Source: Marthasterias glacialis
Lineage: Eukaryota; Echinodermata; Asteroidea; Forcipulatida; Asteriidae
DNA length: 64,000 nt
Direction of reading: 5' to 3'
NCBI GenBank assembly: GCA_911728455.2
Contig: OU452227.1
Coordinates: 16,322,110 to 16,386,109 of the forward strand
Shown here: positions 1 to 13,299 of the stretch, piece by piece
Numbering within the stretch: the first letter of the stretch is position 1
How the letters are laid out: every line of letters starts with the position of its first letter
Translations under genes and position numbers: made by a program
The notes under the pieces: generated by a model
What the model was told of the DNA's origin: nothing
Databases searched by the model: none
The model's input: the letters and a program-made list of their open reading frames with translations, nothing else

Positions 1-1697
1 TCAAGCCGACAAGGACTGAGATTCCCCCTTTGTGAACGACGGAGATTCATTGAGGTGACAAGGACTGAGATTCCCCCTCTGTGAACGACGGAGATTCATC
101 AAGCCGACAAGGACTGAGATTCCCCCTTTGTGAGCAACGGAGATTCATCGAGCCGACAAGGACTGAGATTCCCCACCTTGTGAGCGACGGAGATTCATCA
201 AGCCGACAAGGACTGAGATTCCCCCTTTGTGAACGACGGAGATTCATTGAGGTGACAAGGACTGAGATTCCCCCTTTGTGAACGACGGAGATTCATCGAG
301 CCGACAAGGACTGAGATTCCCCCTTTGTGAACGACGGAGATTCATTGAGGTGACAAGGACTGAGATTCCCCACCTTGTGAGCGACGGAGATTCATCAAGC
401 CGACAAGGACTGAGATTCCCCCTTTGTGAGCAACGGAGATTCATTGAGGTGACAAGGACTGAGATTCCCCCTCTGTGAACGACGGAGATTCATTGAGGTG
501 ACAAGGACTGAGATTCCCCTCCTTGTGAACGACGGAGATTCATCAAGCCGACAAGGACTGAGATTCCCCCTTTGTGAACGACGGAGATTCATCGAGCCGA
601 CAAGGACTGAGATTCCCCCTTTGTGAGCAACGGAGATTCATCGAGCCGACAAGGACTGAGATTCCCCCTTTGTGAGCAACGGAGATTCATTGAGGTGACA
701 AGGACTGAGATTCCCCCTTTGTGAGCAACGGAGATTCATTGAGGTGACAAGGACTGAGATTCCCCCTCTGTGAACGACGGAGATTCATCAAGCCGACAAG
801 GACTGAGATTCCCCCTTTGTGAACGACGGAGATTCATTGAGGTGACAAGGACTGAGATTCCCCCTCTGTGAACGACGGAGATTCATCAAGCCGACAAGGA
901 CTGAGATTCCCCCTTTGTGAACGACGGAGATTCATCAAGCCGACAAGGACTGAGATTCCCCCTTTGTGAACGACGGAGATTCATTGAGGTGACAAGGACT
1001 GAGATTCCCCCTTTGTGAACGACGGAGATTCATCAAGCCGACAAGGACTGAGATTCCCCCTTTGTGAACGATGGAGATTCATTGAGGTGACAAGGACTGA
1101 GATTCCCCCTTTGTGAACGACGGAGATTCATCGAGCCGACAAGGACTGAGATTCCCCCTTTGTGAACGACGGAGATTCATTGAGGTGACAAGGACTGAGA
1201 TTCCCCACCTTGTGAGCGACGGAGATTCATCAAGCCGACAAGGACTGAGATTCCCCCTTTGTGAGCAACGGAGATTCATTGAGGTGACAAGGACTGAGAT
1301 TCCCCCTCTGTGAACGACGGAGATTCATTGAGGTGACAAGGACTGAGATTCCCCTCCTTGTGAACGACGGAGATTCATCGAGCCGACAAGGACTGAGATT
1401 CCCCCTTTGTGAACGACGGAGATTCATCGAGCCGACAAGGACTGAGATTCCCCCTTTGTGAGCAACGGAGATTCATTGAGGTGACAAGGACTGAGATTCC
1501 CCCTTTGTGAGCAACGGAGATTCATTGAGGTGACAAGGACTGAGATTCCCCCTCTGTGAACGACGGAGATTCATTGAGGTGACAAGGACTGAGATTCCCC
1601 TCCTTGTGAACGACGGAGATTCATTGAGGTGACAAGGACTGAGATTCCCCCTTTGTGAACGACGGAGATTCATCGAGCCGACAAGGACTGAGATTCC

Positions 1698-2517
1698 TGT
1701 TTGGATTTCAACACAGCATGTAACAAATTTTGCCATTTGCCAATTTTGCCCCAAGGCCAGCGGGTAAATTCAATTCAGAAAAGTGTATACTCCCTCGAAC
1801 CAACCATGGAGGATCATTCAGCAGATGGTAGTGCTGAATTGCTGGCAGCGAAATGGTTAGATAATTATTGCTTATTTAAATTTGCTTGCTTTATTTGAAA
1901 AGGGTAGCCTATTATGCAATTGTGGACATTTATAAGCTTGTGTCATAATGGCTCAAGAATTTACTGAATTTTTGGCTGGTTTTTAATAAGGAAAGAGAAA
2001 TACTCTGGTCAACCCTTACCTTTGAGAAGAATATGTTATTGTTCATTTCTTCGATTTCATGTTCCCCCTTTTTTTCGTCTTTTAAAAACAATATCATGGA
2101 AGTTTTATACACGCATGTGATCGGAAAGGGAGGTATGGTTTCACTAAACAAAGCACACAAGATACCTGCTTAAATTTCACATGCAGCTACTTGCATCTAT
2201 CACTCAGTCACGACACCTTGAGTCTAAACACTCCACGAACCTACCGAACAGTTTGGAAGATCCTGCAAACCCTGGACATTGGAAACCCGAAAGTCTAAAT
2301 ATCCGTCCAGATGATAACGCTAGTTTAAAAACAGACACATTTACACGGACTATTTATGCTACATTACTAGTTGACCAGCGACTACATGTAATGTAAGCAA
2401 AAGACACACACTGAAAAATCAATGCATGGATTATCGCTGATTTAACCCCAGAATTTCGGTGAGATCGACAAACTCCTGTCCACTCCGAGAGGATTTTTTT
2501 CCAGACCCGACAACACT
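1698..2517. repeat. 820-bp island in minisatellite, copy 1
   Basis: Unique AT-richer sequence inside the array. The left junction follows a truncated unit ending gactgagattcc; on the right a fresh unit restarts at gacaagg. The same 820 bp recurs twice downstream with the same junctions. It contains a well-placed ATG (accatgg, near 1806) followed by about 31 codons, but no recognisable domain. I see no terminal inverted repeats. This copy has T at 2372 where the other two have C. Confidence 0.93.
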
Positions 2518-5394
2518 GACAAGGACTGAGATTCCCCCTTTGTGAGCAATGGAGATTCATCAAACCGACAAGGACTGAGATTCCCCTCCTTGTGAGCGAC
2601 GGAGATTCATCGAGCCGACAAGGACTGAGATTCCCCCTTTGTGAACGACGGAGATTCATTGAGCTGACAAGGACTGAGATTCCCCTCCTTGTGAGCGACG
2701 GAGATTCATCGAGCCGACAAGGACTGAGATTCCCCCTTTGTGAACGACGGAGATTCATCGAGCCGACAAGGACTGAGATTCCCCCTTTGTGAACGACGGA
2801 GATTCATCGAGCCGACAAGGACTGAGATTCCCCTCCTTGTGAGCAAGGGAGATTCATCGAGCTGACAAGGACTGAGATTCCCCTCCTTGTGAGCGACGGA
2901 GATTCATCAAGCCGACAAGGACTGAGATTCCCCCTTTGTGAACGACGGAGATTCATGGAGCTGACAAGGACTGAGATTCCCCCTTTGTGAGCGACGGAGA
3001 TTCATCAAGCCGACAAGGACTGAGATTCCCCTCCTTGTGAGCGACGGAGATTCATCAAGCCAACAAGGTCTGAGATTCCCCCTTTGTGAACGACGGAGAT
3101 TCATGGAGCTGACAAGGACTGAGATTCCCCCTTTGTGAGCGACGGAGATTCATCAAGCCGACAAGGACTGAGATTCCCCTCCTTGTGAGCGACGGAGATT
3201 CATCAAGCCGACAAGGACTGAGATTCCCCCTTTGTGAACGACGGAGATTCATCGAGCCGACAAGGACTGAGATTCCCCCTTTGTGAACGACGGAGATTCA
3301 TCAAGCCGACAAGGACTGAGATTCCCCTCCTTGTGAACGACGGAGATTCATCAAGCCGACAAGGACTGAGATTCCCCTCCTTGTGAACGACGGAGATTCA
3401 TCAAGACGACAAGGACTGAGATTCCCCTCCTTGTGAACGACGGAGATTCATTGAGCTGACAAGGACTGAGATTCCCCTCCTTGTGAACGCCGGAGATTCA
3501 TCAAGCCGACAAGGACTGAGATTCCCCTCCTTGTGAACGACGGAGATTCATCAAGCCGACAAGGACTGAGATTCCCCTCCTTGTGAACGACGGAGATTCA
3601 TCAAGCCGACAAGGACTGAGATTCCCCCTTTGTGAACGACGGAGATTCATTGAGGTGACAAGGACTGAGATTCCCCCTCTGTGAACGACGGAGATTCATC
3701 AAGCCGACAAGGACTGAGATTCCCCCTTTGTGAACGACGGAGATTCATTGAGGTGACAAGGACTGAGATTCCCCCTCTGTGAACGACGGAGATTCATCAA
3801 GCCGACAAGGACTGAGATTCCCCCTTTGTGAACGACGGAGATTCATCAAGCCGACAAGGACTGAGATTCCCCCTTTGTGAACGACGGAGATTCATTGAGG
3901 TGACAAGGACTGAGATTCCCCCTCTGTGAACGACGGAGATTCATCAAGCCGACAAGGACTGAGATTCCCCCTTTGTGAACGACGGAGATTCATTGAGGTG
4001 ACAAGGACTGAGATTCCCCCTTTGTGAACGACGGAGATTCATCGAGCCGACAAGGACTGAGATTCCCCCTTTGTGAACGACGGAGATTCATTGAGGTGAC
4101 AAGGACTGAGATTCCCCACCTTGTGAGCGACGGAGATTCATCAAGCCGACAAGGACTGAGATTCCCCCTTTGTGAGCAACGGAGATTCATTGAGGTGACA
4201 AGGACTGAGATTCCTCCTCTGTGAACGACGGAGATTCATTGAGGTGACAAGGACTGAGATTCCCCTCCTTGTGAACGACGGAGATTCATCAAGCCGACAA
4301 GGACTGAGATTCCCCCTTTGTGAACGACGGAGATTCATCGAGCCGACAAGGACTGAGATTCCCCCTTTGTGAGCAACGGAGATTCATCGAGCCGACAAGG
4401 ACTGAGATTCCCCCTTTGTGAACGACGGAGATTCATTGAGGTGACAAGGACTGAGATTCCCCCTCTGTGAACGACGGAGATTCATCAAGCCGACAAGGAC
4501 TGAGATTCCCCCTTTGTGAACGACGGAGATTCATCAAGCCGACAAGGACTGAGATTCCCCCTTTGTGAACGACGGAGATTCATTGAGGTGACAAGGACTG
4601 AGATTCCCCCTCTGTGAACGACGGAGATTCATCAAGCCGACAAGGACTGAGATTCCCCCTTTGTGAACGACGGAGATTCATTGAGGTGACAAGGACTGAG
4701 ATTCCCCCTTTGTGAACGACGGAGATTCATCGAGCCGACAAGGACTGAGATTCCCCCTTTGTGAACGACGGAGATTCATTGAGGTGACAAGGACTGAGAT
4801 TCCCCACCTTGTGAGCGACGGAGATTCATCAAGCCGACAAGGACTGAGATTCCCCCTTTGTGAGCAACGGAGATTCATTGAGGTGACAAGGACTGAGATT
4901 CCCCCTCTGTGAACGACGGAGATTCATTGAGGTGACAAGGACTGAGATTCCCCTCCTTGTAAACGACGGAGATTCATCAAGCCGACAAGGACTGAGATTC
5001 CCCCTTTGTGAACGACGGAGATTCATCGAGCCGACAAGGACTGAGATTCCCCCTTTGTGAGCAACGGAGATTCATTGAGGTGACAAGGACTGAGATTCCC
5101 CCTTTGTGAGTAACGGAGATTCATTGAGGTGACAAGGACTGAGATTCCCCCTCTGTGAACGACGGAGATTCATTGAGGTGACAAGGACTGAGATTCCCCC
5201 TTTGTGAGTAACGGAGATTCATTGAGGTGACAAGGACTGAGATTCCCCCTCTGTGAACGACGGAGATTCATTGAGGTGACAAGGACTGAGATTCCCCTCC
5301 TTGTGAACGACGGAGATTCATTGAGGTGACAAGGACTGAGATTCCCCCTTTGTGAACGATGGAGATTCATCGAGCCGACAAGGACTGAGATTCC

Positions 5395-6214
5395 TGTTTG
5401 GATTTCAACACAGCATGTAACAAATTTTGCCATTTGCCAATTTTGCCCCAAGGCCAGCGGGTAAATTCAATTCAGAAAAGTGTATACTCCCTCGAACCAA
5501 CCATGGAGGATCATTCAGCAGATGGTAGTGCTGAATTGCTGGCAGCGAAATGGTTAGATAATTATTGCTTATTTAAATTTGCTTGCTTTATTTGAAAAGG
5601 GTAGCCTATTATGCAATTGTGGACATTTATAAGCTTGTGTCATAATGGCTCAAGAATTTACTGAATTTTTGGCTGGTTTTTAATAAGGAAAGAGAAATAC
5701 TCTGGTCAACCCTTACCTTTGAGAAGAATATGTTATTGTTCATTTCTTCGATTTCATGTTCCCCCTTTTTTTCGTCTTTTAAAAACAATATCATGGAAGT
5801 TTTATACACGCATGTGATCGGAAAGGGAGGTATGGTTTCACTAAACAAAGCACACAAGATACCTGCTTAAATTTCACATGCAGCTACTTGCATCTATCAC
5901 TCAGTCACGACACCTTGAGTCTAAACACTCCACGAACCTACCGAACAGTTTGGAAGATCCTGCAAACCCTGGACATTGGAAACCCGAAAGTCTAAATATC
6001 CGTCCAGATGATAACGCTAGTTTAAAAACAGACACATTTACACGGACTATTTATGCTACATTACTAGTCGACCAGCGACTACATGTAATGTAAGCAAAAG
6101 ACACACACTGAAAAATCAATGCATGGATTATCGCTGATTTAACCCCAGAATTTCGGTGAGATCGACAAACTCCTGTCCACTCCGAGAGGATTTTTTTCCA
6201 GACCCGACAACACT
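5395..6214. repeat. 820-bp island in minisatellite, copy 2
   Basis: Same length and junctions as the island at 1698-2517. By eye the only difference is C at 6069 for T. The array immediately upstream carries one extra pair of units relative to copies 1 and 3. Identical junctions show that the islands were amplified with the array and did not insert independently. Confidence 0.93.
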
Positions 6215-7216
6215 GACAAGGACTGAGATTCCCCCTTTGTGAGCAATGGAGATTCATCAAACCGACAAGGACTGAGATTCCCCTCCTTGTGAGCGACGGA
6301 GATTCATCGAGCCGACAAGGACTGAGATTCCCCCTTTGTGAACGACGGAGATTCATCGAGCCAACAAGGACTGAGATTCCCCCTCTGTGAACGACGGAGA
6401 TTCATCAAGCCGACAAGGACTGAGATTCCCCCTTTGTGAACGACGGAGATTCATCAAGCCGACAAGGACTGAGATTCCCCCTTTGTGAACGACGGAGATT
6501 CATTGAGGTGACAAGGACTGAGATTCCCCCTCTGTGAACGACGGAGATTCATCAAGCCGACAAGGACTGAGATTCCCCCTTTGTGAACGACGGAGATTCA
6601 TTGAGGTGACAAGGACTGAGATTCCCCCTTTGTGAACGACGGAGATTCATCGAGCCGACAAGGACTGAGATTCCCCCTTTGTGAACGACGGAGATTCATT
6701 GAGGTGACAAGGACTGAGATTCCCCACCTTGTGAGCGACGGAGATTCATCAAGCCGACAAGGACTGAGATTCCCCCTTTGTGAGCAACGGAGATTCATTG
6801 AGGTGACAAGGACTGAGATTCCCCCTCTGTGAACGACGGAGATTCATTGAGGTGACAAGGACTGAGATTCCCCTCCTTGTAAACGACGGAGATTCATCAA
6901 GCCGACAAGGACTGAGATTCCCCCTTTGTGAACGACGGAGATTCATCGAGCCGACAAGGACTGAGATTCCCCCTTTGTGAGCAACGGAGATTCATTGAGG
7001 TGACAAGGACTGAGATTCCCCCTTTGTGAGTAACGGAGATTCATTGAGGTGACAAGGACTGAGATTCCCCCTCTGTGAACGACGGAGATTCATTGAGGTG
7101 ACAAGGACTGAGATTCCCCTCCTTGTGAACGACGGAGATTCATTGAGGTGACAAGGACTGAGATTCCCCCTTTGTGAACGACGGAGATTCATCGAGCCGA
7201 CAAGGACTGAGATTCC

Positions 7217-8036
7217 TGTTTGGATTTCAACACAGCATGTAACAAATTTTGCCATTTGCCAATTTTGCCCCAAGGCCAGCGGGTAAATTCAATTCAGAAA
7301 AGTGTATACTCCCTCGAACCAACCATGGAGGATCATTCAGCAGATGGTAGTGCTGAATTGCTGGCAGCGAAATGGTTAGATAATTATTGCTTATTTAAAT
7401 TTGCTTGCTTTATTTGAAAAGGGTAGCCTATTATGCAATTGTGGACATTTATAAGCTTGTGTCATAATGGCTCAAGAATTTACTGAATTTTTGGCTGGTT
7501 TTTAATAAGGAAAGAGAAATACTCTGGTCAACCCTTACCTTTGAGAAGAATATGTTATTGTTCATTTCTTCGATTTCATGTTCCCCCTTTTTTTCGTCTT
7601 TTAAAAACAATATCATGGAAGTTTTATACACGCATGTGATCGGAAAGGGAGGTATGGTTTCACTAAACAAAGCACACAAGATACCTGCTTAAATTTCACA
7701 TGCAGCTACTTGCATCTATCACTCAGTCACGACACCTTGAGTCTAAACACTCCACGAACCTACCGAACAGTTTGGAAGATCCTGCAAACCCTGGACATTG
7801 GAAACCCGAAAGTCTAAATATCCGTCCAGATGATAACGCTAGTTTAAAAACAGACACATTTACACGGACTATTTATGCTACATTACTAGTCGACCAGCGA
7901 CTACATGTAATGTAAGCAAAAGACACACACTGAAAAATCAATGCATGGATTATCGCTGATTTAACCCCAGAATTTCGGTGAGATCGACAAACTCCTGTCC
8001 ACTCCGAGAGGATTTTTTTCCAGACCCGACAACACT
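7217..8036. repeat. 820-bp island in minisatellite, copy 3
   Basis: Third copy, sharing C at the variant site with copy 2. The units that follow it match those following copy 1 (1698) in variant order for several kb. This copy therefore belongs to a large segmental duplication, although its body groups with copy 2. Confidence 0.93.
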
Positions 8037-11000
8037 GACAAGGACTGAGATTCCCCCTTTGTGAGCAATGGAGATTCATCAAACCGACAAGGACTGAGAT
8101 TCCCCTCCTTGTGAGCGACGGAGATTCATCGAGCCGACAAGGACTGAGATTCCCCCTTTGTGAACGACGGAGATTCATCGAGCCAACAAGGACTGAGATT
8201 CCCCCTTTGTGAACGACGGAGATTCATCGAGCCGACAAGGACTGAGATTCCCCCTTTGTGAGCGACGGAGATTCATCGAGCCGACAAGGACTGAGATTCC
8301 CCCTTTGTGAACGACGGAGATTCATTGAGCTGACAAGGACTGAGATTCCCCTCCTTGTGAGCGACGAAGATTCATCGAGCCGACAAGGACTGAGATTCCC
8401 CCTTTGTGAACGACGGAGATTCATCGAGCCGACAAGGACTGAGATTCCCCCTTTGTGAACGACGGAGATTCATCGAGCCGACAAGGACTGAGATTCCCCT
8501 CCTTGTGAGCAAGGGAGATTCATCGAGCTGACAAGGACTGAGATTCCCCTCCTTGTGAGCGACGGAGATTCATCAAGCCGACAAGGACTGAGATTCCCCC
8601 TTTGTGAACGACGGAGATTCATGGAGCTGACAAGGACTGAGATTCCCCCTTTGTGAGCGACGGAGATTCATCAAGCCGACAAGGACTGAGATTCCCCTCC
8701 TTGTGAGCGACGGAGATTCATCAAGCCAACAAGGTCTGAGATTCCCCCTTTGTGAACGACGGAGATTCATGGAGCTGACAAGGACTGAGATTCCCCCTTT
8801 GTGAGCGACGGAGATTCATCAAGCCGACAAGGACTGAGATTCCCCTCCTTGTGAGCGACGGAGATTCATCAAGCCGACAAGGACTGAGATTCCCCCTTTG
8901 TGAACGACGGAGATTCATCGAGCCGACAAGGACTGAGATTCCCCCTTTGTGAACGACGGAGATTCATCAAGCCGACAAGGACTGAGATTCCCCTCCTTGT
9001 GAACGCCGGAGATTCATCAAGCCGACAAGGACTGAGATTCCCCTCCTTGTGAACGACGGAGATTCATCAAGCCGACAAGGACTGAGATTCCCCTCCTTGT
9101 GAACGACGGAGATTCATCAAGCCGACAAGGACTGAGATTCCCCCTTTGTGAACGACGGAGATTCATTGAGGTGACAAGGACTGAGATTCCCCCTCTGTGA
9201 ACGACGGAGATTCATCAAGCCGACAAGGACTGAGATTCCCCCTTTGTGAACGACGGAGATTCATTGAGGTGACAAGGACTGAGATTCCCCCTCTGTGAAC
9301 GACGGAGATTCATCAAGCCGACAAGGACTGAGATTCCCCCTTTGTGAACGACGGAGATTTATCAAGCCGACAAGGACTGAGATTCCCCCTTTGTGAACGA
9401 CGGAGATTCATTGAGGTGACAAGGACTGAGATTCCCCCTCTGTGAACGACGGAGATTCATCAAGCCGACAAGGACTGAGATTCCCCCTTTGTGAACGACG
9501 GAGATTCATTGAGGTGACAAGGACTGAGATTCCCCCTTTGTGAACGACGGAGATTCATCGAGCCGACAAGGACTGAGATTCCCCCTTTGTGAACGACGGA
9601 GATTCATTGAGGTGACAAGGACTGAGATTCCCCACCTTGTGAGCGACGGAGATTCATCAAGCCGACAAGGACTGAGATTCCCCCTTTGTGAGCAACGGAG
9701 ATTCATTGAGGTGACAAGGACTGAGATTCCCCCTCTGTGAACGACGGAGATTCATTGAGGTGACAAGGACTGAGATTCCCCTCCTTGTGAACGACGGAGA
9801 TTCATCAAGCCGACAAGGACTGAGATTCCCCCTTTGTGAACGACGGAGATTCATCGAGCCGACAAGGACTGAGATTCCCCCTTTGTGAGCAACGGAGATT
9901 CATCGAGCCGACAAGGACTGAGATTCCCCCTTTGTGAGCAACGGAGATTCATTGAGGTGACAAGGACTGAGATTCCCCCTTTGTGAGCAACGAAGATTCA
10001 TTGAGGTGACAAGGACTGAGATTCCCCCTCTGTGAACGACGGAGATTCATCAAGCCGACAAGGACTGAGATTCCCCCTTTGTGAACGACGGAGATTCATT
10101 GAGGTGACAAGGACTGAGATTCCCCCTCTGTGAACGACGGAGATTCATCAAGCCGACAAGGACTGAGATTCCCCCTTTGTGAACGACGGAGATTCATCAA
10201 GCCGACAAGGACTGAGATTCCCCCTTTGTGAACGACGGAGATTCATTGAGGTGACAAGGACTGAGATTCCCCCTCTGTGAACGACGGAGATTCATCAAGC
10301 CGACAAGGACTGAGATTCCCCCTTTGTGAACGACGGAGATTCATTGAGGTGACAAGGACTGAGATTCCCCCTTTGTGAACGACGGAGATTCATCGAGCCG
10401 ACAAGGACTGAGATTCCCCCTTTGTGAGCGACGGAGATTCATTGAGGTGACAAGGACTGAGATTCCCCACCTTGTGAGCGACGGAGATTCATCAAGCCGA
10501 CAAGGACTGAGATTCCCCCTTTGTGAGCAACGGAGATTCATTGAGGTGACAAGGACTGAGATTCCCCCTCTGTGAACGACGGAGATTCATTGAGGTGACA
10601 AGGACTGAGATTCCCCTCCTTGTGAACGACGGAGATTCATCAAGCCGACAAGGACTGAGATTCCCCCTTTGTGAACGACGGAGATTCATCAAGCCGACAA
10701 GGACTGAGATTCCCCCTTTGTGAGCAACGGAGATTCATTGAGGTGACAAGGACTGAGATTCCCCCTTTGTGAGCAACGGAGATTCATCGAGCCGACAAGG
10801 ACTGAGATTCCCCCTTTGTGAACGACGGAGATTCATCGAGCCGACAAGGACTGAGATTCCCCCTTTGTGAGCAACGGAGATTCATTGAGGTGACAAGGAC
10901 TGAGATTCCCCCTTTGTGAGCAACGGAGATTCATTGAGGTGACAAGGACTGAGATTCCCCCTCTGTGAACGACGGAGATTCATTGAGGTGACAAGGACTG

Positions 11001-12389
11001 AGATTCCCCTCCTTGTGAACGACGGAGATTCATCGAGCCGACAAGGACTGAGATTCCCCCTTTGTGAGCAACGGAGATTCATTGAGGTGACAAGGACTGA
11101 GATTCCCCCTTTGTGAGCAACGGAGATTCATCGAGCCGACAAGGACTGAGATTCCCCCGTTGTGAACGACGGAGATTCATCGAGCCGACAAGGACTGAGA
11201 TTCCCCCTTTGTGAGCAACGGAGATTCATTGAGGTGACAAGGACTGAGATTCCCCCTTTGTGAGCAACGGAGATTCATTGAGGTGACAAGGACTGAGATT
11301 CCCCCTCTGTGAACGACGGAGATTCATTGAGGTGACAAGGACTGAGATTCCCCTCCTTGTGAACGACGGAGATTCATCGAGCCGACAAGGACTGAGATTC
11401 CCCCTTTGTGAGCAACGGAGATTCATTGAGCCGACAAGGACTGAGATTCCCCCTTTGTGAGCAACGGAGATTCATCGAGCCGACAAGGACTGAGATTCCC
11501 CCTTTGTGAGCAACGGAGATTCATTGAGGTGACAAGGACTGAGATTCCCCCTTTGTGAGCAACGGAGATTCATTGAGGTGACAAGGACTGAGATTCCCCC
11601 TTTGTGAGCAACGGAGATTCATCGAGCCGACAAGGACTGAGATTCCCCCTTTGTGAGCAACGGAGATTCATTGAGGTGACAAGGACTGAGATTCCCCCTT
11701 TGTGAGCAACGGAGATTCATCGAGCCGACAAGGACTGAGATTCCCCCGTTGTGAACGACGGAGATTCATCGAGCCGACAAGGACTGAGATTCCCCCTTTG
11801 TGAGCAACGGAGATTCATTGAGGTGACAAGGACTGAGATTCCCCCTTTGTGAGCAACGGAGATTCATTGAGGTGACAAGGACTGAGATTCCCCCTCTGTG
11901 AACGACGGAGATTCATTGAGGTGACAAGGACTGAGATTCCCCTCCTTGTGAACGACGGAGATTCATCGAGCCGACAAGGACTGAGATTCCCCCTTTGTGA
12001 GCAACGGAGATTCATTGAGCCGACAAGGACTGAGATTCCCCCTTTGTGAGCAACGGAGATTCATCGAGCCGACAAGGACTGAGATTCCCCCTTTGTGAGC
12101 AACGGAGATTCATTGAGGTGACAAGGACTGAGATTCCCCCTTTGTGAGCAACGGAGATTCATTGAGGTGACAAGGACTGAGATTCCCCCTTTGTGAGCAA
12201 CGGAGATTCATCGAGCCGACAAGGACTGAGATTCCCCCTTTGTGAGCAACGGAGATTCATCGAGCCGACAAGGACTGAGATTCCCCCTTTGTGAGCAACG
12301 GAGATTCATTGAGGTGACAAGGACTGAGATTCCCCCTCTGTGAACGACGGAGATTCATTGAGCTGACAAGGACTAAGATTCCCCTCCTT

Positions 12390-13299
12390 TTCAAATATAA
12401 TAATAAATACTAAAAATGTGTGAAGCCTTTGATTTATTTTACATAAAATGTTTACCAAATAATTATTTGTTAGTTTTTAGGCCACCGACATACCTATTCG
12501 TACATCATTTAAAGACCAACTTTGATAAATTTATAAATATTATGTTTCTACCTTTTCTTTGAAAACAAGTTTTCAAGCTTTTGACATTTTGATCCTTCCT
12601 TGAAAAAAGCATCCTTTTTACGTTGTTTTACATGATTGTGTAACGGCATCTTACTTTTGAGCGAAGATTTTTTAGATTGGCGTGTAATAACAATCGTTGC
12701 GTGTGAATGGTCAGAACTTTTGCATTCGCAAAAATAAGTGCTGGTATCCAACTCATTTGTGCTGAATTTACTATCACTGCACTGTTTACCGTGCCTTTCT
12801 TGTATCCAAGACTACACCACGTGCGGCTGGCTGTATCTAATACGTGCACTGGTATCCGACCTGTTTGTGTTGATTTTACACTGCCACACTGGTACCTTGT
12901 ACACATACAGCCGGCAGTTCAGCGCATGAGGATGAGATCGGAGCCCCTTGTATCACAGCATTGCCGTGCCGTGTGTTGGGCTAATTGATCTCTATTATAC
13001 TGTCAGTAGTTGGGCCGCGCCGGTGGGGAGGGCCAGCTAGCCCGGGACGGACCACAGTGTGCGAGTATGATCCATCTAGAGTATGGTCTGATGATCTGAC
13101 ATTGGAGCTAGCGAAGCGTGTGTACGAAAAAAGATGTGTATTACTTTCACAGTCGTTTGGTGAATGGTGTTTGTACGCACGGATCCTCTACACAATGTCC
13201 GTGATTCATATTTGTCATGACAGGATGTAGAGGTAAATACAAAAGGGCACGCTGGCCAAGTTGGCCGCGACGTGTGTATTTTTTGAGGGGGGTATTGCT
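12390..13299. other. Unassigned spacer between minisatellite and gypsy remnant
   Basis: AT-rich to about 12700, then more balanced. Two similar stretches of about 50 bp near 12735 and 12848 share gtgctggtatcc / gcactggtatcc and tttgtg(c/t)tgaattta-like words, which looks like an old tandem duplication. Short open frames exist on both strands, but none shows a family I recognise. Confidence 0.4.

Larger units (their letters stand above)
1..12389. repeat. Minisatellite array, 49/50-bp unit, about 200 copies
   Basis: Tandem array of a unit beginning gacaaggactgagattcccc and ending in a variable tail (tcaagcc, tcgagcc, ttgaggt or ttgagct). Units are 49 or 50 bp because the middle is either ccccctttgtg or ccccctctgtg (49) or cccctccttgtg or ccccaccttgtg (50). 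The word gagattc occurs twice per unit, about 25 bp apart, so the unit looks like a diverged dimer of a 24-25-bp half-repeat. Single-base variants (gagcaacgg, gagcgacgg, gaacgacgg) recur in fixed order and define higher-order blocks. The array is already running at base 1 and ends in a degenerate unit (ctaagatt), after which AT-rich unique DNA starts. Open frames exist on both strands only because the unit has few stops. I see no start context, splice sites or codon bias and do not call a protein. Confidence 0.97.

Noticed and set aside
1701-1898. Small protein in the 820-bp island
   Set aside because: The frame starts in the satellite junction; the well-placed ATG inside gives only about 31 codons, with no domain, so I kept it as a remark only.
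1-12389. CRISPR-like direct repeats or a repeat-protein gene
   Set aside because: Repeats are contiguous without unique spacers, the window is eukaryotic, and frames break about every 66 residues because the unit is 49/50 bp.
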